Part shown: positions 1 to 10,039 of the stretch, piece after piece | How positions within the stretch are numbered: position 1 is the first letter of the stretch | Layout of the letters: every line of letters starts with the position of its first letter | The notes under the pieces: model-generated | Told to the model about the DNA's origin: nothing | The model's database searches: none | Seen by the model: the letters and a program-made list of their open reading frames with translations, nothing else | Program-made: the position numbers and the translations under genes | DNA from: Blattamonas nauphoetae | Lineage: Eukaryota; Preaxostyla; Oxymonadida | Assembly: GCA_033064195.1 (NCBI GenBank) | Contig: JARBJD010000072.1 | Location: 222,522-286,521, forward strand | Length of the DNA stretch: 64,000 bases | Direction of reading: 5' to 3'

Positions 1-1
1 C

Positions 2-676
2 GACGACGGAATCGGCCTCAAACGCAAGAAAAGCTACCAGCTGATCGACTTTGTGGAGGAGAAGGAAGGACCGACAGACTTCACCCGCCAGCTGAAAGTC
101 GAAGTGCGTGACCTCCCAGCTGTGACAAGTATGGCCTTTTTGGGATGGCTTATACCTTTGATTGTGGTTATCCTGGCTGTGGTTATTGTGGGCGTTGTTT
201 TGTTGTTCATCTGCGTCATCCGACCCAAAATGGCAAAGAAGGGAGAAGATCCAGCCATCAAAACACCACTTTTGGCCGCAAAGACAGAACAACAGCCTTA
301 TGCAGCGACAACACAAAATTCACAGCCTTCAGAGTATCAATCAGGTGAAGTGCCAGCTTCAGAGCCAGCTGCTGTTCCGACACAAGAATCACAGCCGTCG
401 GGATATCAGTCAAGCGAAGGGCCCAGCTCGGAGGAAGCTGCCCCTGTTGAGAATCCAATCGCACAGGCAGAGCAGGCTGACAACATTGAGCAGACGACCG
501 AAGAGCCAGAACAGAGCGAGGTGGAGAAGAAGATGGAAGAAGAGAAGAAGATTGAGGCGGAGGCTGAGCAGGAGCAGCCGGCTGTGGAAGAAACGGCACA
601 GCCTGAGCCGGAGACAGCTGAGAGCACAGAGGCTCCTACACAGGAATCGAATGACGCACAATCAGGGGAATCTTAA
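2..676 (+). CDS. C-terminal part of a single-pass membrane protein (5' end outside window)
   Basis: The frame is open from the first bases of the window to a TAA at 674-676, so only the last ~224 residues are present. About 45 residues lie before one long hydrophobic segment (starting near AFLGWLIPLIVV, positions ~136-225) followed by a basic stop-transfer patch (RPKMAKK). The remaining ~150 residues form an acidic, Glu/Gln/Pro-rich tail with repeated QPS.YQS.E blocks and a charged stretch rich in EEEKKIEAE. This is the layout of a type I surface protein with a disordered cytoplasmic tail. No enzymatic motif is visible in the tail. Which surface family it belongs to depends on the missing ectodomain. 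Confidence 0.7.
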   Translation, partial: DDGIGLKRKKSYQLIDFVEEKEGPTDFTRQLKVEVRDLPAVTSMAFLGWLIPLIVVILAVVIVGVVLLFICVIRPKMAKKGEDPAIKTPLLAAKTEQQPYAATTQNSQPSEYQSGEVPASEPAAVPTQESQPSGYQSSEGPSSEEAAPVENPIAQAEQADNIEQTTEEPEQSEVEKKMEEEKKIEAEAEQEQPAVEETAQPEPETAESTEAPTQESNDAQSGES

Positions 677-824
677 GACAGACACTCGTTCACGTTTCTC
701 TTTTGGATGTCCGTTTCATAATTTGACTTTACCTATTGTTATCCATGAGAGGCCACACAGGTGTGATGATCCTTCTCATCAAACCAGATCGTAACCCATA
801 AAACGGAACTCATCAAATTGGATC

Positions 825-1627
825 ATGCTTCAAAACGAACAACAACAATTCTCCATTGTCGGTACGCCCAACCTTTCCTTATCTTTTTTGTAGCTCGTGG
901 AGTTGGGACTGCGATGTTCATTCTCTTTATTGTTGGATTTATCTTGCTGGTGCCAACAATTTACTTCAGCTTCCGCTACTTTTATATACATTGGCTCCCG
1001 GCCGTCATCGTTTTCCCGGCATCGCTTTGTTTCATGGCCCTTTTTTTTGGAGGAGCGTATGGTCGCCGCGTCACCATCAATGTCGACATAGCCGAGTCCA
1101 CATTCACCATTCACGTAGAAGAAGGATTAATACGCAAATGTATGCCCTGCTGCTGCCAGACAGGTATACGAGGCGCCTCAAAATTCAACTTCACAGATGC
1201 GGTGACTATTCATCTGGAAGCGTTGTGGTGTACCCGATCTGCCATCGAAATACTCTTCTTGAATGGGTGTTTCTTCAACTCTAACGTCTCTTTCAAAAAC
1301 AGAGATTCAAGACGTTTCTGCCAAGTTGTGAATGGATATAACAATCAAAGATTTCCTCAACCAGTCTCAAACAGCCAACCCATTCAAGGCAATCAATACG
1401 TCGGCAATCCACGGGCAGTCCATCCACTCACAACAGAAGACCCACAACAACCTGTATACGCTGTCCAGTCGGAATATCCTGTCCAGCCTGTCTATCCAAC
1501 ACAGCCTCAAATGGCTCAAAGGAATGCTCCTCCACCAGGCGCTAACCCTCAACCAGCACGACCACCAGCCCAGCTACCCCCGCAGAAAGTCCACCCAACT
1601 GAGGTTCGTCCCATTCGTCGACAGTAA
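825..1627 (+). CDS. small two-helix membrane protein with Pro/Gln-rich tail
   Basis: The continuous frame reaches back to a TTG, but a better model starts at ATG 825, reads MLQNEQQQFSIV and removes a 32-nt GT-AG intron (862-893), then continues ARGVGTAMF in the same frame. The protein (~256 aa) has two adjacent hydrophobic segments (~914-980 and ~985-1055), then a Cys cluster (CMPCCCQ, ~1140-1160) in a folded-looking middle part. The last ~90 residues are rich in Pro, Gln and Asn with repeated QPVY motifs. The paired helices joined by a short loop suggest a hairpin membrane anchor with both ends on one face. I do not recognise the family. It follows the previous gene by ~150 bp on the same strand. 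Stop is TAA at 1625-1627. Confidence 0.6.
862..893 (+). other. predicted 32-nt spliceosomal intron
   Basis: The stretch begins GTACGC, is pyrimidine-rich and ends TTTTTTGTAG. Removing it joins codons as GTC-G|CT-CGT (V-A-R) and links an upstream ATG to the main frame. Its size matches other introns inferred in this window (e.g. 12719-12762, 57283-57317). Confidence 0.6.
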
Positions 1628-3227
1628 CTGAATGTTCGTGACGCGGAGGGAAGAGGAAATAAAGCGACAACCAACATCATTAAGAAGAAGAGAAAGATGA
1701 TCGAAGCTTCGAATCAGTCTTTTCTGTCGGTAATCGGCCCCTTCTATGAATGTTACTGTTGGATCACCCTGTTCGTGTGTCGCTCATGCATGGAGACAGA
1801 ATTATTCGCTATCACATTTTTGTGTTTTCTTTTCCTTCAAATTCACCAATGAATGTGGTTCTTCTCCTTATTTTAAACTCAATACATGTGAAATGAACAG
1901 AGAAACCAGGGGTGAAGTGTTTCTTTCCTGAAATCGAACGAACAGGTGGAGATCGCATTACGTAATGAAAGAATGATCGGATGATTGTTCCCTGATTCTC
2001 TTTATTCTTATTTCATCCAGAAAAGTCCATTTCTTTGCATTGGTAAATGAGATGGATTGTGAAATGAAGGAGTCGTTCAAACGGCAAAAAATGGAACGTT
2101 CCTCGATGTCATGATTTGTGAAGGACGTGCGAAAGATGTGCGAATGAAGTGTTGATGTGCGAAGTCGCGGAATATTCAAATGAAGACGGCTGCGAAGCCT
2201 TGGTCGTCATCAACAACGTGACTCGTTGTTGGGTGATATTCCAGTTGAATGTGAGGATTCCAAAGACATGCAATCAAATCGGTTGGAAAACAGAAGAAGA
2301 AAGAAACGATAAAGACCCAGAATTGAGTGCTGGATCAGCTACGCGAGAGAAGGAAGACTGAATAGAAATGTGTTCATCCAAACAGACAATTTAGAGAGTG
2401 GTGTGTGGATGGAACAGTGAGTTTGGGCGACGTCAACGAGAGATGTCTCCCTCAACGACGAGTGAATGAGGTGTCAATGAACGGTGATCAGAGACGACAG
2501 AATTTGGAGTGGGATGAAGTTGTCGTCATCCACACTGTGTGAGTGTGTTCTTCGTAGGTGTGCATTCAGATCAGGTTCAGATGGTTCATTTTGGAGTCGT
2601 TGATTGGTTGAGTTTGGAATGCATTCCACTCGTTCGAGAAATAGGTGACATAGTGATCACTGGGATCCGTTGATGGGTGTCGGGGAGAAACACAAAATGG
2701 GATGTCGAGAAGAGCAACAGGAAGAACCAGACAATCCATGTTCTGAATCATTGCTGGTCGTTCTGAGTCTTCGATGGCATGACCTAATCACACATCCTTC
2801 GAAGATGTGGACGGATATGGAAATGGATGAAGAAAAAGAATAAGTTGTGGTTGAGATCCAATGACGAGCGCTGAATGGATATTTGGTATGAGCTGAGGTG
2901 TGGTGGATCGGGAGAGTGAGGAAGAACAGAAGATGAAGTGAATGATTTCCAACGAGGAGCACTGAATAGATAGTGGTGATGAAGTGTGGGATGATGCATC
3001 TGAGGACGAATCGCGGATGACGTGGTGCGATTCAAATCGCGGGAGTCAACAAAAGAAGTGTCGATCTCAGTGAGCGTGATGTGTGTTCAGGTGAGATCGG
3101 CAAAGAAACGAATAAAGACTTCGGAAAGATACTTAAAAGGACGAGATGGGTGTGGAGTAAGAACGAAATGTCCTGCTGTGGTGTGAGAGGGCAGAGTGGT
3201 GGTTCAGAACACAACAAGCGAGAGGAA
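1628..3227. other. intergenic, no gene recognised
   Basis: Only short frames occur on either strand, without domain-like composition. The segment separates the + strand membrane-protein genes from the stop codon of the minus-strand receptor gene, so two 3' ends converge here. I see no tandem or inverted repeat. Confidence 0.6.
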
Positions 3228-4760
3228 TCACAGGTGTTGGAGAGTTGGGTCTGGCTTTTGTGATGATGGATGGAGATTGTGTGGATGATTCTGGAGCTCC
3301 AGAAGGTCAGCTGCGTCTTCTTTCTTTCCTTCCCCAATCGACTCCAGACGAGAAACAACTGATTCCAGTGAAGGACGAGAAAGAGGATTCAGATCCAGAC
3401 ATTCCGTCAGAAGCATCGCAAGCTCAACTGGCTCAACCGAATCCATCGATGGAACAATCCCCATTCCCAGTTGACGCTGAGCGTTCACTGCATCTGTTTC
3501 ACTGAATGGAACCTGTCTCGTCGTGATTTCCCACAAGATCAGGCCGAGCCGAAAAACCGTCACCTTCCCTTCATCAATCCCATTCTCACGTTTCTCTTCT
3601 TCAGGCGCTGACCAGCGCTTCTCTTCCTGTGTCTCCTTTTGAGTCCCTGATTGTGAAGGGAGCGTCGTTGGTGCGTGGGATGGAGTGTCGTCGTTCAGTT
3701 TGAAACAGATTCCGTTCGATGGAGAGAACAACACCCAGTGAGGACTCAGTTTCTGAAGTGCCAGAGCGTTCGGGCGAAGGGAGAGCAGCTTGTTGATCGC
3801 CTTCACCAGATTCAATCGTGTTTGATGTGTATTCAATTCCGATTTCCCCTCACGTCGATGAAGTCTGTTGAAGAGTGTGTCGTGTGAATTCGTGAATCCA
3901 TCTTCGAGCTTCGGTCGACCATACTGATCCTCTCCCACAATCAGAACAGCTGCTTGACCTGTCGAAGCTGGTATCATTTTGGTGTTCGGAAGGGATGGAC
4001 AGGTGGGAGTGTTGTGGAATGTCAGGGCGGGGTTCAGTTGCTTCTGACCAGCTGTGTGCACAGAGTTCTGATTGTCGTCGTTGTTGTCGTCTTGTAACAC
4101 TTCCATCTTGTCTTCAGTCTGATCCAGTTCCTGTTCCTCATTCTGATCTTTCCTTGCTTTGTTCTTGTTTCGGCGTCGGAGTACGAGAACCACAACCAGA
4201 ATCAATGCGAGAAGAGCACAAGACAAAACAACTACGAGAGGAATCCACAATTTCATGTTGTCTCGAACTGCTTGTGTCAGTCGACCAGACGAGTTCAGTT
4301 GAATCAGGAAACTGTTGTTGGTTGTTTGATTCTCTCCAAAAATCAGTTTTCCTCGCCATTCCAGCGAGTCGTCCAGAGATTCGAGAGAGGAACTGGGAAG
4401 TGTGAGCACGATCCTTGTCTCATTGAACGATGTCGCTGAGTCTTGTGTGAGAGGGATCAAGGTTGATTCTCCCTCCGTTTCATCCTTTCTCAACTCCGTC
4501 ACTTCCAGAAACAGCGAACAGGGAATTAGAATCGTTCCTTCGATGGTCAATGTGAACGATTTGGACTTCTTGTCGAACTTCGACGTGGAATTAGAAGAGA
4601 GTGTTGGGATGAAGAGAGGAGCATCTGTATTAACTTCTGTTGACTCGATCGAACAACCTTCAGACGAGATCCACGCAGACGATTTCTTGAACCCATCGCC
4701 AGCTGTCAAGCTTTCAATGTGAACCGTCCCATCTGTCCCAATAATTTTGAAAGAATCCAT
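3228..4760 (-). pseudogene. receptor gene, block 4: membrane helix and divergent kinase domain
   Basis: From ~4760 (MDSFKIIGTDG) about 190 ectodomain residues precede one hydrophobic helix (LWIPLVVVLSCALLALILV) and a basic RRRNKNKARK anchor. A charged linker follows, then a region with kinase features: LSPHWVLF at the position of the catalytic loop, RWSAPEEE as an APE-like motif, VFRLGLILWEI as subdomain IX and CLDLNPLSRPS as subdomain XI. No HRD or DFG motif is recognisable, so it looks like a pseudokinase. The nucleotide-binding lobe is also poorly preserved. The block is open over its length; the upstream joint to block 3 is lost in repeats. Confidence 0.7.
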
Positions 4761-5599
4761 CCGTTTCACTGGTCTTTCTATCAAATTCTGTCTATTCTTG
4801 TTCCAGGAACAGATTAAAGTCCTCAATCTCCACGGATATCTTCTCTCAAAACTTCGTTTCTACACATCCTCTTTTCAAGCACTGACTCTCCAACCTTCAT
4901 TGTGACCTCACTGCTCCACCTTTGATAAACTGCGTTCCACTCAGATCGATGTACATCAAGTCACATGTGTGAAGATCGGGTGTGCTCTTTTCACTTTCTT
5001 TGAAACTCGTAGCACCTGAAAGCGGATTCTCTTTTTCCATGACGGTTACTCTTGGAGATTAAGATAATGATGTCCCAATGTCTCTTCACCAGTGTCAAAC
5101 AGACATATAAAACCTGTTTGTTCTCAATTATCTCTCATAATTTCAGATAGACAAAGGAAAGGAGTGTTCAGGACACGATCGATGATGATCTTGCCAGATG
5201 GGTGCAAACATGTGTCCAATTCAAGAAAAAATACTTGTACTCCTGGGTTCATGCAGAAATCTAATTTCAACTGATAATTCAAGTGCAATAGAGCATTTTC
5301 GAGACTATTGAGTATTTTGCCTCTATTTCTTCACAATACATCTTATCCGTACTCTCCATTGTAGAACCTTCTTTTTTCACATTGTCTCACCTCATGATCT
5401 TCTCTCATCTGTTTTTGAAACAATAAATGTGTTCAATTGGCGTTTCAAAAAAGTGTCGTTTCTCGTCACGATCGAAGCTCAATTTCGAAACAAACCCCTT
5501 TTCCATCATATTTGAGTGATTTTAAGAATTTGGAGAAAAATAAAAAAAGTGAAACCATCCATAGTGTTTTGGCTCTTTTCAAAATTATTGGGACATCTT
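4761..5599. other. no gene recognised; gap inside the receptor gene
   Basis: The sequence is AT-richer than the coding blocks and holds only short frames. It probably belongs to inserted material separating blocks 3 and 4 of the receptor gene, but no left-hand target site was found. Confidence 0.45.
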
Positions 5600-5917
5600 C
5601 CAAGACAAACGAGTGCTCCTCAACACAGCGAGTACCCTGAAATGATATTAGGGGCTGGCCTGATAAAATGTGAAAACAGAAAACCAATAATAAGATTTAT
5701 CTGTTCCAGAAATCCCAACGGGGAACTTAGAGTTCACAGGTTGGTTTACCCCAAAATGGGGCCGTTGAGGAAAACAAAAAAGCTTTATGGGCAAGAAATC
5801 CCTAACAGGGAACAAAAACTTGCCAAATGGTCTAAATAGACGAAGTGAAGTGAAAAAGCCAGAACTTGCCAGGTTGTGTGGCAGAGTTGCAGGTTGAGGA
5901 GCACTCGTTTGTCTTGG
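5600..5917. mobile_element. 318-bp MITE-like element with 25-bp perfect terminal inverted repeats
   Basis: The first 25 bases (CCAAGACAAACGAGTGCTCC then TCAAC) recur as an exact reverse complement at 5893-5917. The interior has no coding potential. The terminal sequence also resembles the ends at 5917-5972 and 9926-10012, so the small element belongs to the same repeat family. No clear target duplication flanks it. Confidence 0.5.
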
Positions 5918-6283
5918 AGGAGTTCCCTCTGGTCACTCCAAGCCCAAACGAGGGCTCCTCAACACAGCGAGTGTTGAAAGGAAAAGCTGAAAGAGAGTAA
6001 AAAAGGAGAAAGCCTTCTTTGTTATTCCTTCCAAGAGATGAGAGTCAGGCCGTGACCCCACTCGGGCTGGCACCAACTCTGTGCAAGTTCTGACTCAAAA
6101 TGAATGAGAAATCGGAGGGGAGCTGGGCTTCCACAATGACAGTGATGGGGAGTGCCTTGATTCCACTGCGATACTGCTTCCACATCACAGTCTCCCTGAC
6201 CCAGCGCCCCTCCACATCGATCCCAACTGGATCAGTTGCATACCATCTCCTACTATCCTCGCGCTTCACGCTGAGGTGGGGAG

Positions 6284-6656
6284 AACAACTCAACACACTG
6301 TTTGTGAGGAGACAACTCGACTCACAGTTTGTGTGGGGAGAACAACTCGACCCACAGTTTGTGAGGAGACAACTCGACTCACAGTGTGTGTGGGGAGAAC
6401 AACTCGACCCACAGTTTGTGAGGAGACAACTCGACTCACTGTTTGTGTGGGGAGAACAACTCGACCCACAGTTTGTGAGGAGACAACTCAACTCACAGTT
6501 TGTGTGGGGAGAACAACTCGACCCACAGTTTGTGAGGAGACAACTCGACTCACAGTGTGTGTGGGGAGAACAACTCGACCCACTGTTTGTGTGGGGAGAA
6601 CAACTCGACCCACAGTTTGTGAGGAGACAACTCAACTCACTGTTTGTGTGGGATCT
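6284..6656. repeat. 57-bp dimeric minisatellite
   Basis: Two alternating subunits repeat: GTTTGTGAGGAGACAACTCG (27 bp with its tail) and GTTTGTGTGGGGAGAACAAC (30 bp with its tail). The 57-bp period is a multiple of three, so frames stay open on both strands across the array. This explains the repetitive predicted peptides, which should not be taken as genes. Six to seven periods are present with point variants (cag/ctg, cgac/caac). Confidence 0.85.
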
Positions 6657-6669
6657 CATCCCGAATCCT

Positions 6670-6860
6670 GATATTGACGATTCAGGCTAACACTTCCAGA
6701 ATCAGTGAGCAAGGAATCAGTGTCGTTCCTTTCATCGTAAAATCGAACCCTTGTGTAGTCTTGTTCAGCGTGCTCGTTAACGATAGACTACATGTATCAT
6801 TCATTTCAACTCCGCTCTTTCAAGTGTCCGAGGAAGTTGCGGAACGGACAGCCTGAGTGA
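6670..6860 (-). pseudogene. fragment of a second receptor ectodomain
   Basis: Read on the minus strand, the segment gives FDFTMKGTTLIPCSLILEV, closely matching FTLTIEGTILIPCSLFLEV in receptor block 4 (~4500-4570). It is therefore a remnant of a paralogous surface protein or a duplicated piece of the same gene. It ends in a stop immediately beside the minisatellite and has frame changes upstream. Confidence 0.6.
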
Positions 6861-9780
6861 GGAAGACTGTCAGAGTGAGGATCAGGTCCCAACTTCCGAG
6901 CTCAAGCTGACGTGTTTTTTCGAATTTGTCGTATTGACAGAAGTCAGACACAACGATATCGTTCGCCTTCTGTGACAGGTCAATATTCTGGGAACAGCTT
7001 GGACGGTACCTGAATCCTGGATTGTGACCATGAATGTCATGGAATTTCAAAGATGGAATGGACTGCAGTCTTTTCTGAACGCTTCTGGCTTGACGAGTGT
7101 CTACTCATGATCGACCTTGTCCGCAATGAACAAGTGGCATTACGATCCCTTGTGAATGCAATCCGCATTGATCGTTGATTGTTCCAGTGTCTCGCGAAGT
7201 GTGTTGTTGAATATCTTTTGAATTGTTATCCTTCTTCGTTCACTTCCTCAATCTGGCAGTTTAATCCGCATTCTCAGGTACTGTTTGAACATGTCGGTCG
7301 AGTGCCCCTTCACATCGTCTTTTCATTTGTCAAGTTAAAAGTCCTTGTCTATACACGGCTATCACGAGTTGAATTTGTGGTATTTCCGTGTCAAGCTTGG
7401 TCAGGTAGTATGCAGCCCTTGTTTGTTGATTTCTACGAGCGCATCGTTGGTTCTCCTCACCGAACAGTCTGTTGGAGTGTGATGCAATCTCTTCGTTGCG
7501 TGTGAGACAAATGAGATGCAGCCCGTGTCACAATGTTTCAATGACTCACTCGAACGGAATTGCTTTGACGATGTCTGGTGCAACTAACCAGTTTCTCGGC
7601 TTCGAGATCGTTTTGTCGTCGTTTGGAGCACGGGAAACTAGCAGCTTTGATGGAAGGAGTGGTGACGTCCTCTTACAGGAGGGTGATGAGTTCCATTCGC
7701 AAGGCTTGATTGGGAGGCCCCACTCATCTTGACAGATGGGGTTGTCCGAGAAAGCTGAACTTGGGCATTCTCCGGACTGTCCATTCCTTCTTCGAATGGA
7801 CATGTCACTGTCAAATCGCTTATGCGCCTTGTGTCTGCAAACAGATCCACAAATAAGTTGCTCCCAGCGATTGAAGGGTTGTAACAATGCAGAGGAGACT
7901 TCCTTCGCTCCTCTTCTCTACGATTGAGCCGTCAAGTGGTGTCAATTTCGAAAATGGAACCATCGTTTCGCTTCCGATTCAGATTGAGAAAGGGTTCTTT
8001 TCTTCATTCTCTAAGAAACGAGAGCAAGTACGAGAACGAGCGCAGCAACAACGGAAGATATGCTCTTGGCACCTTCGGCGTCTTTGAAGGCTTGGACAGT
8101 GAACCTGCCGCCATCGGTGATTTCGAGGTCGGCGGTGGGATCGGTCTGAGAAGCAACGTGCGGTCGTTGAAAATGAAGTCAACATCAATCGTGCCAGCAA
8201 AGTGAGTCCACTTGAATATGTAACCTTGGTTGACGAATTCGGTGTTGGATGTCGCAGCGACGGTGGTGAGCTTGAACTCTTGCTTGCCACATTCTGGGAG
8301 AGCGGCTGGGAGGATGCCGTTCTCAATGGTGAGGGCGAGGTGTTCCTTGGTAACGTCCCTCTTGTCATCTTCGACGTAGGTGAGCCTTGGGACCGCAGTT
8401 GCTTTCTTAATTCCTGCTTTCGTTTCAGCGAACAAATTTATGAGTGTTGTTCTTCTTCTGTTTGTAAAATCGATTCTGCTTTCTTCAGATTTGTATTAAA
8501 TTCTTCAAAGTGGTCTGTGATTTCCCTCTGGTGGAAGAACTCGTGTTGTGTCGAGAATGGTGTTGGAGGCTGACGCAATCCTGAAAACTGGAATACAGGA
8601 TTGAGAATTGGCGATTGTCGACCAGAACTGGGAATTTTGTGAGCTCGGAAATGAGATTTCACCCTCAGAACCTTTTCTTCACGGCTGGTTCGAAGTATTG
8701 GCTGTTAGCATGCCAGCATTGGAATTTTTCCTTGAGTGGTCGATCTAACTCATGCCCTTGGGTCTTTTTGTGACATGTTCTTTGCCGTTTGACATTGGAT
8801 CCACCGTCCGAATATGTTTTCCAATTGTTCTTGATAACTTCGTGATGTCGAGTTAATGCGAGTGGTGAGTAGATGAAATGACCTTGTTGAATCGCGAATG
8901 TTCATTTGTTGAGTTGATCGAAGCGTCAAAGTGTTGAGTTCATCCTTCTTATGGTGGTACTCAGTTGTGAGGTCGAACTTGACTTCCCCCCATTTTTCAC
9001 CATTGAAAGCAAGGATTAGTGCCGATTGTAACTTGGACAACAGATTCTTGCCGAAGATGCAAGATATAATGCATGAAATCGAGGCAACTGTTGATGATCT
9101 GGATCGACATCGGACTGTTGTGATATGGCATCATTTGGCTCAAAAACGACGAACGGATATCTTCCGAGCCATGAATCGAAAAGTCTCATGCATTTATGAG
9201 GATCGGCACCTGTTTGTTTGAACTTAGGAGTCGTGGGAAAATTGTCCAGATAGGACAAGTGTTGGCTCGTGTGGCGAGTGTCTTGACCTCAATGAGAAGG
9301 GGGTAAACAATTTCCAGGATAAAGAGGTGCTTCCCTCATGTTGCCTCGTTGCTGGACGGGATGAAGTTCTCCACGGAATTGGAACTCTATCTTTGTTCCT
9401 GCCTCCTCGTCGTTGTGAATTGCTGCTGTCCCGTCTTTCTAGTGACTCTCGTAATGGCAATATCAATCTGAATAGCATCCTGGCAGTCGACGGAGTTCTG
9501 TTTCGATGTCCAATTCAACTTGCTTGCCCTGTGTCGAGAAGATGTTTCGAACAATAACCGCAACTGATTCCACTTCAATGGCACTATCTTGAGCGCCATG
9601 AACGGTGAAACAGTTGAATTTTGCATGAATTGGGAGCGTGAAGTATTCTTCCGAAATTGGTTCGGTGTCGAAATGGAAACATCTGATGTAATTATCGACA
9701 TTTGGAAGCAGTTGTCTGAGTCAACCTCATGTGATGACTTGTCGCATGATCACGACAAGTCCCTTGACAAAGGCTGGAAT
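6861..9780 (-). pseudogene. decayed minus-strand coding sequence of unknown identity
   Basis: Several minus-strand fragments have protein-like composition but change frame every 60-140 codons. One (8435-8004) reads ATAVPRLTYVEDDKRD and EFVNQGYIFKWTHFAGTIDV, and by a frame change ends near 7925 in a hydrophobic tail (SSVVAALVLVLAF) that could be a membrane anchor or GPI signal. Others lie at 9040-8750 (FNGEKWGEVKFDLTTEYHH), 9258-9016 (RLFDSWLGRYPFVVFEP) and ~9720-9480 (YIRCFHFDTEPISEEYFTL). All share orientation and could be one or a few long genes. I recognise no family. Polymerase, integrase, capsid and protease signatures of large self-synthesising transposons were looked for and not seen. 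Confidence 0.4.
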
Positions 9781-10039
9781 GGCTTAAACGGTTGAAGGTT
9801 GAAATGAGGTATTTCGATAGTAATGAGCTCGAAAATAGTAATCATGATAACGAATCCGAATATTGCCAAAGATAGTGTTGCAGTTTAAGACGAGGAGGTC
9901 ATTATTTTCTGTTAGATATATTTTGATCAGGCCAGCCCCTAATATCATTTCAGGGTACTCGCTGTGTTGAGGAGCCCTCGTTTGGGCTTGGAGTGACCAG
10001 AGGGAACTCCTCAGAACAGACAATGTTGCGACGAGCAGA

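Larger units (their letters stand above)
5917..10012. mobile_element. candidate 4.1-kb repeat-bounded element (G) inside the receptor gene
   Basis: A ~54-bp stretch starting GAGGAGTTCCCTCTGGTCAC at ~5917 recurs inverted at the right end (to 10012). The right end continues inverted (9926-9984) to match 5606-5664, including ATGATATTAGGGGCTGGCC. The right boundary coincides with the point where receptor block 3 stops resembling a surface protein (NIVCSEE). Interior contents are a 57-bp minisatellite, a receptor-ectodomain fragment and ~2.7 kb of decayed coding sequence. Target duplications could not be identified, so the boundaries are tentative. Confidence 0.35.

Noticed and set aside
162-794. 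210-codon + frame overlapping the first gene
   Set aside because: Arg/Ser-rich shadow of the Gln/Glu-rich tail in another frame.
6045-6690. Cys- or Arg-rich repeat proteins over 6.0-6.7 kb on both strands
   Set aside because: Produced by the 57-bp minisatellite, whose period is a multiple of three; no start context or flanking domain.
6861-9780. Remnant of a Polinton or virophage capsid module
   Set aside because: Minus-strand fragments were read for typical capsid and protease motifs and none fitted; left as unidentified.
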